The translations under genes were made by a program, and so were the position numbers. A DNA stretch of 64,000 nucleotides from Oleisolibacter albus. Its GTDB lineage: Bacteria; Pseudomonadota; Alphaproteobacteria; Azospirillales; Azospirillaceae. Under the pieces are notes generated by a model that ran no database searches, was not told the DNA's origin, and was given only the letters and a program-made list of their open reading frames with translations. The stretch covers positions 1-64,000 of the forward strand of contig NZ_QGNJ01000007.1 in the NCBI RefSeq assembly GCF_003336875.1, in the 5' to 3' direction. Shown in pieces: positions 7,958-17,282 of the stretch. Each line of letters opens with the position of its first letter. Positions within the stretch are counted from its first letter, which is position 1.

Positions 7958-9316
7958 ATGACCAGCGTTGAAGCTGCGGCCGGTATTGCGGCACAAAAAA
8001 CGGCGGAAAAAGAGCGTTTCTGGCCTTATGGCTGGTGGAAGATCATGGACTTCCGCATCGGGATCATCCCGCTGCCGGCATTCCTGATCCTGTCCGGCAT
8101 CATTTACTATCACGTCTGCGCGGGGAAGGTTCCCGGCGAGATCACCATGATCATCGCCCTGCTGGCGGTGTTCGGCTTCACCTGCGCCGAAATCGGCAAG
8201 CGCACGCCTGTTCTCAAGAACATCGGGGCGGCCGCCATCTTCGCCACCTTCATTCCCTCGGCGCTGACCTACTACCACATCATTCCGGTGGAAGTGGTCA
8301 AGGTGACCACCGACTTCACCAAGCAGAGCCAGTTCCTCTACCTGTTCATTGCCTGCATCATCGTGGGCAGCATCTTCGGCATGGATCGGCAAGTCCTGAT
8401 CAAGGGCTTCTTCAAGATCTTCGTGCCGCTGGCCGTGGGCTCCGTGGCCGCAGCCATCGTCGGCACCCTGGTCGGCATGCTGGTGGGCAAGACCGCCTAT
8501 GAGACCTTCTTCTTCCTCGTCGTGCCGATCATGGCCGGCGGCGTCGGTGAAGGTGCCATTCCGCTCTCCATCGGCTACAGCGAGATCCTGGGCCTGCCGC
8601 AGGGCGAAATGTTCGCCACCGTGCTGCCGCCGGTGATGCTGGGCAGCCTGACGGCCATCCTGCTCTCGGGCACCCTCAACTATATCGGCAAGCGCTATCC
8701 GCACCTCACCGGTGAAGGCCGCCTGCAGCCGGGCGTCGAGAACGAGATCTCGTCCGCTGCCGCCGCCCCGACCACCGGTCCGATCGACCCGGCCACCGTC
8801 GCCGCCGGCGGACTGATCGCCATCTGCCTGTATCTGATGGGCACGCTGTCGCACAAGCTGTTCGGCCTGCCGGCCCCGGTGGCGATGCTGTTCATCGCCG
8901 TGCTGTTCAAGCTCAGCAACGCCATCTCCCCGCGTCTGCAGGAAGGCGGCACCGTGGTCTACAAGTTCTTCCAGACCGCGGTGACCTATCCGCTGCTGTT
9001 CGCCGTGGGCGTGTCGATGACGCCCTGGGACAAGCTGATGGCCGCCTTCACCCTGCCCAACCTGGTGACCATCTTCGCCACCGTGGCGACACTGATGGGC
9101 ACCGGCTTCCTGGTCGGCCGCCGCATCGGCATGTACCCGATTGAGGCCGCCATCGTGAACGCCTGCCACAGCGGTCAGGGCGGCACCGGCGACGTCGCCA
9201 TCCTGACGGCTGCCAACCGCATGGTGCTGATGCCCTTCGCCCAGATCGCCACCCGCATCGGTGGGGCGCTGACGGTGACCTGCACGCTGATCGTCCTGGC
9301 GAAGTTCATCGCCTGA
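7958..9316 (+). CDS. citS: 2-hydroxycarboxylate transporter family (CitS-type citrate/Na+ symporter)
   Basis: A 452-aa, strongly hydrophobic secondary transporter of the 2HCT family, which imports citrate (or malate) with Na+ or H+. Both family GGxG re-entrant loop motifs are present: MAGGVGEGAIPLS in the first half and SGQGGTGDVAILTAANRM in the second. The Arg-bearing C-terminal stretch AQIATRIGGALT is also there. The N-terminus is a short cytoplasmic segment before the first helix (WWKIMDFRIGIIPLPAFLIL), as in CitS. The ATG at 7958 has AGGAG 8 bases upstream. A strong intrinsic terminator follows. The nearby citrate lyase genes make citrate the likely substrate, and the flanking two-component system is the likely controller. 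Confidence 0.9.
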   Translation: MTSVEAAAGIAAQKTAEKERFWPYGWWKIMDFRIGIIPLPAFLILSGIIYYHVCAGKVPGEITMIIALLAVFGFTCAEIGKRTPVLKNIGAAAIFATFIPSALTYYHIIPVEVVKVTTDFTKQSQFLYLFIACIIVGSIFGMDRQVLIKGFFKIFVPLAVGSVAAAIVGTLVGMLVGKTAYETFFFLVVPIMAGGVGEGAIPLSIGYSEILGLPQGEMFATVLPPVMLGSLTAILLSGTLNYIGKRYPHLTGEGRLQPGVENEISSAAAAPTTGPIDPATVAAGGLIAICLYLMGTLSHKLFGLPAPVAMLFIAVLFKLSNAISPRLQEGGTVVYKFFQTAVTYPLLFAVGVSMTPWDKLMAAFTLPNLVTIFATVATLMGTGFLVGRRIGMYPIEAAIVNACHSGQGGTGDVAILTAANRMVLMPFAQIATRIGGALTVTCTLIVLAKFIA

Positions 9317-9343
9317 CGACCACCCAGTATTCCGACGGGCGGA

Positions 9344-9397
9344 GCCGCCCATGGCCGGTGCCCTCAAGGCCGGCCGTGGGCGGCCTCCGTCTTTTTG
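9344..9397 (+). terminator. Intrinsic terminator after citS
   Basis: A long hairpin: GCCGCCCA at 9344-9351 pairs with TGGGCGGC at 9377-9384, and the inner TGGCCGG/CCGGCCG arms extend it to about 15-16 bp. It is followed by a T5 run at 9392-9396. The structure lies about 30 bp after the citS stop, so citS is probably a separate transcript from the abrB-like and citC genes. Confidence 0.8.
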
Positions 9398-9503
9398 CCG
9401 TTCCGTCGGCGGCGAACGCCCCTGCCACCGCAGACAGTGGGCACCTCCGGGCATCTGATACGGGGACGGGCCGGGTGCAGCGTCCTCCAGGCAAGGAAAT
9501 CCG

Positions 9504-10556
9504 ATGAAGAGCCTTCCCCCTCCCGCGCAATGGGCAGTGCTGGCCCTGCTGTCCGCAGTCCTGACGGCCGGGCTGCACTGGGCGGCGTTGCCGGCCTCGT
9601 CCCTGCTGGCACCGATGGTTGCCGGCATCGTGCTCGGCATCCGGGGGACGACGCTGCGGCTGCCGCGGGTGGCCTTCGTCGGTGCCCAGGCCGTGGTCGG
9701 CTGTCTCGTGGCCCACGCCATCACCGCGGCGACGCTGGTGGCCGTGGCGCAGAACTGGTTCTCGATGCTGGCCGTGGTGATGAGCACGGTCCTGGCCAGC
9801 GGATTGGTCGGCTGGCTGATGGTCCGGTTCGGCAGTCTGCCGGGAACGACGGCCGCCTGGGGATCGTCCCCGGGCGGTGCCGCGGCCATGGTGGCCATGG
9901 CCGCCGAATTCGGGGCCGATGCACGGCTGGTGGCCTTCATGCAGTATTTCCGCGTGGTCCTGGTGGTGCTGTCGGCGTCGCTGGTCTCACGCTTCCTGCT
10001 CGGCGGACATCTGGTCGCACCGGCGGCCCCCGCCGTCCTTGCGGTTCCGCTGGGGGAGCAGCTGTCCGCCTACGCCGTGACGCTTCTGGTGGCCGTCGGC
10101 GGAGCCTGGCTGGCGGGGCGGCTGCGGGTGCCGGCCGGGGCGATGCTGCTGCCGATGATCGGCGGGGCCGTGCTGCACGGATCGGGACTGGCCGAACTGT
10201 CCATGCCCGCCGGATTGCAGGACATCGCCTATTGCGCCATCGGCTGGACCGTCGGTCTGCGGTTCACCCCGGAGGTGATCCGCCACGCCGTCCGCGCCGT
10301 ACCGCAGATGCTGGTTTCCACCCTGGCCCTTATCGGCCTGTGCGCGGCCTCGGCCTGGGGATTGATGCGGCTGCTGGGCATGGACGGGCTGACGGCCTTC
10401 CTGGCCACCAGCCCGGGCGGGCTTGAATCGATCGCCGCCATCGCCGTCGGCAGCGATGCCGACGTGTCGTTCGTGCTGGCCCTGCAGACGCTCCGCCTCG
10501 CCGTCGTCATTCTGACCGGACCGCCGGTCGCCCGGCTGATCGCCCGCTTCGCCTGA
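9504..10556 (+). CDS. AbrB-family (PF05145-type) inner-membrane protein
   Basis: A 350-aa polytopic membrane protein with two similar halves of about 170 residues. Each half has a PGG-containing re-entrant-like motif: AAWGSSPGGAAAMVAMAAEFGAD in the first and FLATSPGGLESIAAIAVGSDAD in the second, the mark of the AbrB duplication family. Function is not settled for this family: some members are called ammonia-monooxygenase-associated or regulators, but the protein looks like a transporter. This is unrelated to the Bacillus AbrB DNA-binding protein. Position between citS and citC suggests a role in carboxylate or product transport (inference). The ATG at 9504 is preceded by AAGGAAA. GC-rich repeats follow the gene. 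Confidence 0.85.
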   Translation: MKSLPPPAQWAVLALLSAVLTAGLHWAALPASSLLAPMVAGIVLGIRGTTLRLPRVAFVGAQAVVGCLVAHAITAATLVAVAQNWFSMLAVVMSTVLASGLVGWLMVRFGSLPGTTAAWGSSPGGAAAMVAMAAEFGADARLVAFMQYFRVVLVVLSASLVSRFLLGGHLVAPAAPAVLAVPLGEQLSAYAVTLLVAVGGAWLAGRLRVPAGAMLLPMIGGAVLHGSGLAELSMPAGLQDIAYCAIGWTVGLRFTPEVIRHAVRAVPQMLVSTLALIGLCAASAWGLMRLLGMDGLTAFLATSPGGLESIAAIAVGSDADVSFVLALQTLRLAVVILTGPPVARLIARFA

Positions 10557-10809
10557 CCCGGCGCATCGCGGCACCATCAAGGCCGCTCGCAGCGGCCCCT
10601 GCCACGGCCGCCTGCCCGGCGGCCATGCCGCAGCCCACCGCGCCCCCTGCGCCTCCGGCGCGCAGGCCTTTGACAGCGCTGTGACAGCAATCGCGGCTAG
10701 CCTTTCCCCATTGAGCGGTCCTGGCCGGCATCGGCCGGCAGAGGACCCGGACAGGTCCGGGATGTCCCTCATCCCGGTTCCGACAGACGCTCCAAGGGGA
10801 GCACGGCCC

Positions 10810-11916
10810 GTGACTGACGATTTCGAGTTCTACGCGGTTGACCCGGCTGCAAGCCCCGACGAGCGGCATGCCATCCGGCAGCTTCTGACCCGGTGCGGGC
10901 TTGATTACGAAGAGCACATCCAGGTCTTCGTGGCCTGCCGCCACGAGGGGCGGCTGGTGGCCTGCGCCGGGCTGGAAAGCAACATCGTCAAGTGCTGCGC
11001 CATCGAACCCGACCTGCGCGGCGGCTCGCTGAGCCTGACGCTGCTGAGCGAAGTGGTCCATCTGGCCTATGAGCGCGGCCATTCGCACCTCTTCCTCTAC
11101 ACCCGGCCGGAAAACGTGTCCTTCTTCCAGGGCTGCGGCTTCTATCCGCTGGCCGAAGTGCCGGGCTACGTCACGCTGATGGAGAACACGCCGGTCGGCA
11201 TCCGCAGCTACTGCGACCGCCTGCGGACCAAGCGGATCGCTGGCGCGAAGATCGGCGCCATCGTCATCAATGCCAACCCCTTCACGCTGGGCCACCAGTA
11301 CCTTGTGCGGCTGGCGGCGGCGCAGTGCGACTGGCTGCATCTGTTCGTGGTCAGCGAGGATGTCTCCTTCGTCTCCTACCGCGACCGCTATGCGCTGGTG
11401 GAACAGGGCGTCCAGGGGATCGAGCGGCTGACCCTGCACCACGGGTCGCAGTACATGGTCTCGCGCGCCACCTTCCCCGACTATTTCTTCAAGGAAAAGG
11501 GCGTGGTGGGCGATTGCTGCACGGCCATCGACCTGCTGCTGTTCCGCAGATACATCGCGCCGGCGCTGGGCATCACGCACCGGTTCGTCGGCACCGAACC
11601 CTTCTGCGAAACCACGCGCAAATACAACGCGGACATGAAGTACTGGCTGCAGACCGCGGATGCGGCAGCCCCGGCCGTCACCGTGATCGAAGAGGCACGC
11701 ACCCGTGCGGGAGGCACGCCGATCTCCGCCTCGGAGGTGCGCCGCCTGCTGCGCAGCCGCGATGTCGACCGTATCCGCGCCCTGGTCCCGTCGGCGACCT
11801 TCGAGCTGCTGCAGGACAAGTACATGCCCAAGATCGTGCCGTTCGTTCCAGACCTGGCCGGCGCCGCGGGTGAACCCGACGCGGTGCCGCGGCGGGCCGT
11901 GGCGGCTGGTGTCTGA
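10810..11916 (+). CDS. citC: [Citrate (pro-3S)-lyase] ligase
   Basis: A 368-aa ligase that acetylates the thiol of the citrate lyase acyl carrier protein to switch the enzyme on. An N-terminal GNAT-like domain (about 1-150, with LFLYTRPENVSFFQGCGFYPL) precedes a nucleotidyltransferase domain with NPFTLGHQYL (the T/HxGH-type motif, near residue 156) and the later HRFVGTEPFCETTRKYN and ISASEVRRLL. The GTG at 10810 is preferred because AGGGGAG lies about 9 bases upstream and the protein then starts like family members. In-frame ATG codons at 10681 and 10762 would give longer forms. It is the first gene of the citrate lyase cluster and is followed after 42 bp by citD. Confidence 0.92.
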   Translation: MTDDFEFYAVDPAASPDERHAIRQLLTRCGLDYEEHIQVFVACRHEGRLVACAGLESNIVKCCAIEPDLRGGSLSLTLLSEVVHLAYERGHSHLFLYTRPENVSFFQGCGFYPLAEVPGYVTLMENTPVGIRSYCDRLRTKRIAGAKIGAIVINANPFTLGHQYLVRLAAAQCDWLHLFVVSEDVSFVSYRDRYALVEQGVQGIERLTLHHGSQYMVSRATFPDYFFKEKGVVGDCCTAIDLLLFRRYIAPALGITHRFVGTEPFCETTRKYNADMKYWLQTADAAAPAVTVIEEARTRAGGTPISASEVRRLLRSRDVDRIRALVPSATFELLQDKYMPKIVPFVPDLAGAAGEPDAVPRRAVAAGV

Positions 11917-11958
11917 ACCGGTCCGGCGGCTGCCGCCGGCCCAAGTGGAGTGAGGTCG

Positions 11959-12255
11959 ATGAAGATCGTTAAGGAGGCTCTGGCAGGAACGCTGGAATCC
12001 AGCGACCTGCTGGTCAAGGTGTCCCCCGCTGCGGGGGACGGGCTGGACGTGGTCATCAGCAGCGAGGTGATGCAGCAGTTCGGCGCCCAGATCGAACAGG
12101 TGGTGCGCGACACGCTGAACGCGCTTGGCGTCACCGACGGGCTGGTCGTGGTGGAGGACAAGGGGGCGCTCGATTGCGCCATCCGCGCACGGGTCCAGAC
12201 GGCCGTGCTGCGCGGGGCCGAGGTTCAAACCTTCAACTGGAGCGCCCTGTCATGA
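11959..12255 (+). CDS. citD: Citrate lyase acyl carrier protein (gamma subunit)
   Basis: A 98-aa acyl carrier subunit of citrate lyase. The N-terminus [16 protein letters not shown] contains the conserved GTLESSD motif. Its Ser14 is the known attachment site of the 2'-(5''-phosphoribosyl)-3'-dephospho-CoA prosthetic group made by CitG and attached by CitX. Length matches the family (about 97-98 aa). The ATG at 11959 is preceded by GGAGTGAGG. An ATG three codons earlier is possible, but the family N-terminus favours 11959. The stop overlaps the citE start (ATGA), so translation is coupled. Confidence 0.95.
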   Translation: MKIVKEALAGTLESSDLLVKVSPAAGDGLDVVISSEVMQQFGAQIEQVVRDTLNALGVTDGLVVVEDKGALDCAIRARVQTAVLRGAEVQTFNWSALS

Positions 12256-13124
12256 AACTGCGCCGCAGCATGCTGTTCCTGCCCGGTGCCAACGCCGCCA
12301 TGCTGAGCACGGCGTTCGTCTACAAGCCGGACTCCATCATGTTCGACCTGGAAGACGCCGTCTCGCTTCGCGAGAAGGACGCCGCCCGTCTGCTGGTCTT
12401 CCACGCCCTCCGGCTCCCGGTCTATCGCGGGATCGAGACGGTGGTGCGCATCAATCCCCTCAACACCCCCTTCGGCCATGCCGATCTGGAAGCGGTGGTG
12501 CGGGCCGGGGTCGATGTGGTGCGCCTGCCGAAGACCGACAGCGCCGAGGACGTCGAGGTCCTGGAGCGCGAGGTCGAGCGGATCGAGCGCGCCTGCGGCC
12601 GCGAGGTCGGATCGACCCGGCTGATGGCGGCCATCGAATCCGCCAGCGGCGTCATCAATGCCCTGAGCATCGCCAAGGCGTCGCCGCGGCTGATCGGCAT
12701 AGCCCTGGCCGGCTTCGACTATGTCATGGACATGCAGACCGAGCGTGGCGACGGCACCGAGCTGTTCTACGCCCGCTGCGCCGTCCTTCACGCCGCCCGC
12801 GCCGCCAAGATCGACGCCTTCGACGTGGTGTGGTCCGACCTCAACGACGAGGCAGGCTTCCTCAAGGAAGTCGACCTGATCAAGCGGCTGGGCTTCAACG
12901 GCAAGTCACTGATCAATCCGCGCCAGATCGAACTGCTGCACAACGCCTTCGCCCCCACCGAGGAAGAGGTGGACTACGCCCGCCGCGTGGTCGCGGCCGC
13001 GATTGAGGGCGAGCGCAAGGGGCTCGGCGTCGTCTCGCTCAACGGCAAGATGGTCGACGCCCCGGTCATCGACCATGCGCGGCGTGTGCTGCAGCGGGCC
13101 GAAGCCTCTGGAACCCGCAAGTAA
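12252..13124 (+). CDS. citE: Citrate lyase beta subunit (citryl-ACP lyase)
   Basis: A 290-aa subunit that cleaves citryl-ACP into acetyl-ACP and oxaloacetate. HpcH/HpaI-aldolase TIM-barrel features are visible: [16 protein letters not shown], the metal and substrate region FDLEDAV (D32, E34, D35), an Arg in [23 protein letters not shown], the metal-site Glu in [10 protein letters not shown], and GFDYVMDM. The start codon overlaps the citD stop, and citF follows after 15 bp. The length is normal for CitE (about 290-305). Confidence 0.95.
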   Translation: MKLRRSMLFLPGANAAMLSTAFVYKPDSIMFDLEDAVSLREKDAARLLVFHALRLPVYRGIETVVRINPLNTPFGHADLEAVVRAGVDVVRLPKTDSAEDVEVLEREVERIERACGREVGSTRLMAAIESASGVINALSIAKASPRLIGIALAGFDYVMDMQTERGDGTELFYARCAVLHAARAAKIDAFDVVWSDLNDEAGFLKEVDLIKRLGFNGKSLINPRQIELLHNAFAPTEEEVDYARRVVAAAIEGERKGLGVVSLNGKMVDAPVIDHARRVLQRAEASGTRK

Positions 13125-13139
13125 CTGGAGTGCTGTGTT

Positions 13140-14660
13140 GTGAACGACCTCAACGCCAACCGGCTCTCCAACGAGCCAGCTCTCGATCGCCTGCCGCGTT
13201 TCGACGGCTACGCGAAACAGACACCGTATCTCAAGGACCCCGTGCAGAAACGCGCGCGCAAGGTCTGTGAGACGCTGGAGGATGCCATCCGCCGCTCCGG
13301 TCTCAAGGACGGCATGACCATCTCCTTCCATCACGCCTTCCGGGAGGGCGACAAGACCATCAACACGGTGGTCGAGCTGCTGGCCCGCATGGGCTACAAG
13401 GATCTGACGCTCGCCTCCTCCTCGCTGCTGAGCTGCAACGCGCCGCTGATCGAGCATATCCGCAACGGCGTCGTGACCCGCATCTATACCTCGGGCATGC
13501 GCGGCAAGCTGGCCGAGGCCATCAGCAACGGGTTGATGCAGAATCCCGTCAACATCCACTCCCATGGCGGGCGGGTGAAGCTGATCCAGGACGGTGAGCT
13601 GAAGATCGACGTCGCCTTCCTCGGCGTGTCCACGGCCGACTGCTTCGGCAACGCCAACGGCATCAGTGGCCGGTCCCGCTGCGGCTCGCTGGGCTATGCC
13701 ATGGTGGATGCGCAGCATGCCGGCACGGTCATTCTGCTGGCCGAGGAGATCGTGCCCTTCCCCAACGCGCCGGCCAGCATCTCGCAGGATCAGGTCGATT
13801 GGGTGGTCAAGGTCGACCAGATCGGCGATCCGTCGAAGATCAGCGTCGGGGCAGCCCGCATCACCTCCAACCCGCGCGAGCTGCTGATCGCCCGCTACGC
13901 GGCGGAGGTCATGATCCATTCCGGCTATTTCGAGCAGGGGTTCTCGCTGCAGACCGGCTCGGGCGCCGCATCCACGGCGGCCACGCGCTTCCTGGAAGGC
14001 CATATGCGCCGCAAGGGCATCACCGCCAGCTTCGCGCTGGGCGGCATCACCGGCGGCATCGTCGACCTGCACAAGAAGGGCCTGATCTCCCGGATCATCG
14101 ACACCCAGAGCTTCGATGCCGATGCCGCGGAGTCGCTGCGGACCTCGCCCGACCATATCGAGATCTCCACCAACGAGTACGCCAACCCCGGCTCCAAGGG
14201 TGCCTTCGTCGATCAGATGGATCTGGTGATCCTCAGCGCGCTGGAGATCGACCTGGACTTCAACGTCAACGTCATCACCGGGTCCGACGGGGTCATGCGC
14301 GGTGCATCGGGCGGCCACTGCGATGTGGCGGCCGCGGCCAACCTGTCCATCGTCGTGGCACCGCTGATCCGCAGCCGCATTCCCACCGTGGTGCGCCGCG
14401 TGACGACGGTGGTGACGCCGGGCGAATGCATCGGTGTGCTGGTGACCGACCATGGCATCGCCGTCAATCCCAACCGGCCCGACGTGCGGGAGCGGCTGAC
14501 GGCGGCGGGCCTGCCGGTCATGACCATCGAGGAGTTGCAGCAGCGCGCCGAGTCCATCACCGGCGAGCCGCGGCCGATCGAATTCCTCGACAAGGTGGTC
14601 GGGATCATCCGCTACCGCGATGGCAGCGTGATCGATGTGGTCCGGCAGGTGAAGGCCTGA
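13140..14660 (+). CDS. citF: Citrate lyase alpha subunit (citrate:acetyl-ACP transferase)
   Basis: A 506-aa transferase that swaps citrate for acetate on the carrier protein. It has the typical CitF N-terminus (RLPRFDGYAKQTPY) and family blocks TISFHHAFREGDKTIN, IHSHGGRVKLIQDGE, QTGSGAAS and SGGHCDVAAAANLSIVVAPL. Length equals that of known CitF (about 505-512). Initiation is at GTG 13140, with GGAG about 11 bases upstream. citX follows after 6 bp. Confidence 0.95.
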   Translation: MNDLNANRLSNEPALDRLPRFDGYAKQTPYLKDPVQKRARKVCETLEDAIRRSGLKDGMTISFHHAFREGDKTINTVVELLARMGYKDLTLASSSLLSCNAPLIEHIRNGVVTRIYTSGMRGKLAEAISNGLMQNPVNIHSHGGRVKLIQDGELKIDVAFLGVSTADCFGNANGISGRSRCGSLGYAMVDAQHAGTVILLAEEIVPFPNAPASISQDQVDWVVKVDQIGDPSKISVGAARITSNPRELLIARYAAEVMIHSGYFEQGFSLQTGSGAASTAATRFLEGHMRRKGITASFALGGITGGIVDLHKKGLISRIIDTQSFDADAAESLRTSPDHIEISTNEYANPGSKGAFVDQMDLVILSALEIDLDFNVNVITGSDGVMRGASGGHCDVAAAANLSIVVAPLIRSRIPTVVRRVTTVVTPGECIGVLVTDHGIAVNPNRPDVRERLTAAGLPVMTIEELQQRAESITGEPRPIEFLDKVVGIIRYRDGSVIDVVRQVKA

Positions 14661-14666
14661 TCCCCC

Positions 14667-15203
14667 ATGCCGGCCCCGTCCCCCCCCACCGGCGCGCCGG
14701 TGACGCTCGACGCCATGCTGGCGGCCCGCGACCAGCGGGCCGCGCACCAGCGCGACGCGCTGGCCCGGTTCCAGCTGCCCGTCGTCTCCGTCACGCTGGT
14801 GGCCCCGGGGCCGGTCAAGGATACGCCGCGGACGCGCTTCGCCATGGAGGTGGCCGCGGCGGACCTTGACGCGCTGTTCCGCCGCCAGGGCTGGGCCGTG
14901 CCGTTCCAGGAAATACGGACCGCGCCCACAGGGCCGGAGGCCCTCTACGCCGTCGCCGCCGACGCCCTGGCACTCAAGCGGGCGCTGGCGGAGCGGGAGG
15001 ATACCCACCCGCTGGGGCGGCTCTGGGATCTGGACGTCATCTGCCCACAGCGGGGGGGGCTGTCGCGGACGGCCCTGGGTCTGGAACCACGCCGCTGTCT
15101 GGTCTGCGGCGAGCCGGGCCATGCCTGCGCCCGCGCCCGCCGGCATCCGCTGGAAACGCTGCTGGGCGTGATCGAGGAGAGGATCGATGCGTACCGGGCT
15201 TGA
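14667..15203 (+). CDS. citX: Holo-citrate lyase synthase (phosphoribosyl-dephospho-CoA transferase)
   Basis: A 178-aa enzyme that attaches the phosphoribosyl-dephospho-CoA group to Ser14 of CitD. CitX signatures are present: VSVTLVAPGPVKDT near the N-terminus, HPLGRLWDLDVICP, and the Cys/Arg-rich tail RRCLVCGEPGHACARARRH. Length is in the normal range (about 170-185). It ends 17 bp inside citG, so the two cofactor genes are translationally linked. Confidence 0.93.
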   Translation: MPAPSPPTGAPVTLDAMLAARDQRAAHQRDALARFQLPVVSVTLVAPGPVKDTPRTRFAMEVAAADLDALFRRQGWAVPFQEIRTAPTGPEALYAVAADALALKRALAEREDTHPLGRLWDLDVICPQRGGLSRTALGLEPRRCLVCGEPGHACARARRHPLETLLGVIEERIDAYRA

Positions 15204-16119
15204 TGACAGCTCCCTTCTCCGTCCGGCCGGATGTGGCCCGACGGACGGAGGTCCGGTGGACGGGGCGGCGCACGACCTGGCAGGCCGTCTCGCCCATCTC
15301 GTCCACCGGGCACTTCTGCATGAGGTGCTGCTGACGCCCAAGCCAGGGCTGGTCGACCGTCGCAACACTGGCGCCCACCGTGACATGGATGTCCACAGTT
15401 TCCTGGCCAGCGCCCGGGCCATCGCACCCTGGGCCCGGGTCTTCTTCGCCCGCGGCCTTGCCGCCACGGCAGTGCCGGCCAGCCTGTTCCTGCCGCTGAT
15501 CCGGGCCGACGGCATGGCCTGCGAACGCGACATGCTGCGGGCGACCCGGGGGGTGAACACCCACAAGGGCAGCATTTTCGCCTTCGGTCTGCTGTGCGCC
15601 GCAGCCGGACGGCTGGCCGGGCGGGGACGCCCCCTGAGCCGCGAACCGCTCTGTGCCGAAGTGGCGGCCATTTGCGACGGCATCGTCGATGAGCTGTGCC
15701 GCACGGCAGAGGCAACAACGGCCGGGGAACATCTCTATCGCCGGTATGGCCTGACCGGCGCCCGTGGCGAAGCGGCCTCCGGCTTCGCCACGGTGCGGCA
15801 GCACGCGCTGCCGGCCTATGAACGGCTGCTCACCGCCGGGCTGGGAACGGAGACAGCCCTGCACGGGGCGCTGCTGGAACTGCTGGCCGTCAATCCCGAC
15901 ACCAATGTCGTGGCCCGCGGTGGCCTGGACGGGCTGGCCTTCCTCCAGGATTCCGCCCGCTGCCTGCGCCGTGACGGCGGCGTGCTGGCCCCCGATTTCC
16001 GTCGGCGCATGGACCGGCTCGATGATGCTGCCATCGCCCGCAATCTCAGCCCGGGCGGCAGCGCCGATCTGCTGGCCGTCACCTGGTTTCTGTCCCGGTT
16101 GCCGGCGGAGAGGACTTGA
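15187..16119 (+). CDS. citG: Triphosphoribosyl-dephospho-CoA synthase
   Basis: A 310-aa enzyme that makes 2'-(5''-triphosphoribosyl)-3'-dephospho-CoA from dephospho-CoA and ATP, the precursor of the citrate lyase prosthetic group. Family motifs are clear: EVLLTPKPGLVDRRNTGAHRDMD, the central RGVNTHKGSIFAFGLLCAAAG, GLTGARGEAASGF and the C-terminal NLSPGGSADLLAVTWFL. The ATG at 15187 lies within citX. An N-terminal extension of about 25 residues before DLAGRLAHLVHRAL is not conserved-looking, so a later start is possible. It is the last gene of the citCDEFXG cluster. Confidence 0.93.
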   Translation: MRTGLDDSSLLRPAGCGPTDGGPVDGAAHDLAGRLAHLVHRALLHEVLLTPKPGLVDRRNTGAHRDMDVHSFLASARAIAPWARVFFARGLAATAVPASLFLPLIRADGMACERDMLRATRGVNTHKGSIFAFGLLCAAAGRLAGRGRPLSREPLCAEVAAICDGIVDELCRTAEATTAGEHLYRRYGLTGARGEAASGFATVRQHALPAYERLLTAGLGTETALHGALLELLAVNPDTNVVARGGLDGLAFLQDSARCLRRDGGVLAPDFRRRMDRLDDAAIARNLSPGGSADLLAVTWFLSRLPAERT

Positions 16120-16185
16120 GACGGTCGGGGAAGCCGGCTTACTGTTGGGTGGTGGCATATTTCCGGCGCACCACCGCTGCGCCCC

Positions 16186-16794
16186 ATGGGATTCGATCAG
16201 ATGCTGGAGGTTGATGCGGCTCTGGCCGATGCGTCGGCACGTTACCGCTTCGTACTGGTACCGGGGCTCTATGACAGCGGGCCGGAGCATTGGCAGTCGC
16301 GCTGGCAGCACCGCCATGCCTTCTGGGACCGGATCACCCAGCGCAACTGGAACGACCCCGATATCGAGGCCTGGATCGGTGCCATCCGCCGCTTATTGAC
16401 CGACAGGTCGCGGCCGGCCATCCTGGTCGGGCACAGCTTCGGGGCACTGGCCTCGTGTTGTCTGGCCGGCGACCGCACCCATGCCGTCGCCGGTCTGATG
16501 CTGGTCGCCCCTGCCGAACCGGCGCGCTTCGAGGTGGAAGACCGTGTCCCCACCGGCGATCTGGGCGTGCCGACCGTGGTGGTGGCCAGCCACAATGACC
16601 CGGTGATGCGGTTCTCCCGCGCCATTCACTGGAGCAACGCCTGGCATGCCGAGTTGGTCGATGTCGGCGAGGCCGGGCATATCAATGCCGAGGCAGGGTT
16701 CGGACCCTGGCCCTTCGGGCTGCATGTGCTGCGGAAGCTGGTGCTGCATATCGATGCCGAGGCCCGCAGCGGGACGCATGCCCGCGCCTGCTAA
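16186..16794 (+). CDS. RBBP9/YdeN-family alpha/beta hydrolase
   Basis: A 202-aa serine hydrolase of the RBBP9/YdeN family. The catalytic triad is visible: Ser84 in the nucleophile elbow VGHSFGALAS, Asp138 in VASHNDPVM, and His165 in EAGHINAEAGFG. The opening block VLVPGLYDSGPEHWQSRWQ is family-typical. The natural substrate is unknown for most members. It starts 66 bp after citG on the same strand and could share its transcript, but no link to citrate metabolism is evident. The region just upstream has no strong ribosome binding site. A second ATG five codons in (16201) is possible. Confidence 0.88.
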   Translation: MGFDQMLEVDAALADASARYRFVLVPGLYDSGPEHWQSRWQHRHAFWDRITQRNWNDPDIEAWIGAIRRLLTDRSRPAILVGHSFGALASCCLAGDRTHAVAGLMLVAPAEPARFEVEDRVPTGDLGVPTVVVASHNDPVMRFSRAIHWSNAWHAELVDVGEAGHINAEAGFGPWPFGLHVLRKLVLHIDAEARSGTHARAC

Positions 16795-17282
16795 GGTCCC
16801 GGCGCAGACGCAGGATTCATGTCGTCATATCGACATTGATGTATAGCACATTGAAGTACCGAGGGCGGCGGACCGGCAGAGACGACGCCTTCGCCGGAGT
16901 CGATGTACTCGCGCATAATCCGACCACCGACCAAACCCGCGCCGCTGTCCCGCGTGATCCCGGCGCGTTGCATCCATCCTTGCGGCATCTCCACTGGCAA
17001 TCGCCGCGGCCACCCTCTTAATAGCGCTAAGACTCCAGCCATAGAACGACGGAAGCACGCCCCGTCTTTACTATGATCAAGAACCGCCGGATTCAGCGGT
17101 TGGCCCTTGGCTTCTGCCTCCGATCTTCAAGATCACCCGCCGGATGATCTCATATGCGCAAAACTGCGTTGTCTTGCCGCATGCGCCGATCTACAGTACA
17201 CAGATGAGAAGGGAGCAATGGCCTCCCGCGATTCGAGCCCCCTCACGCTCGGTTTCATCCACGGCTGACTGGGAGCAACGGC
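16795..17282. other. 488-bp region without a convincing gene
   Basis: This stretch is visibly less codon-biased and more AT-rich than its flanks. Several short frames on both strands have no ribosome binding site and no recognisable product. The one item with a good ribosome binding site is a 16-codon frame at 17218-17268 (AAGGGAGCA before ATG; product MASRDSSPLTLGFIHG) just upstream of the small exported ORF. It might be a leader peptide or chance. Inverted repeats around 17090-17140 (CCGCCGG/CCGGCGG type) are imperfect. Confidence 0.4.

Noticed and set aside
10678-10696. CRP-like TGTGA-N6-TCGCG upstream of citC
   Set aside because: The right half has only three of five consensus bases, and the position within GC-rich repeats is not convincing.
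16791-17058. Short - strand frames downstream of the RBBP9-type gene
   Set aside because: They overlap each other in different frames, lack ribosome binding sites and show no recognisable domain.
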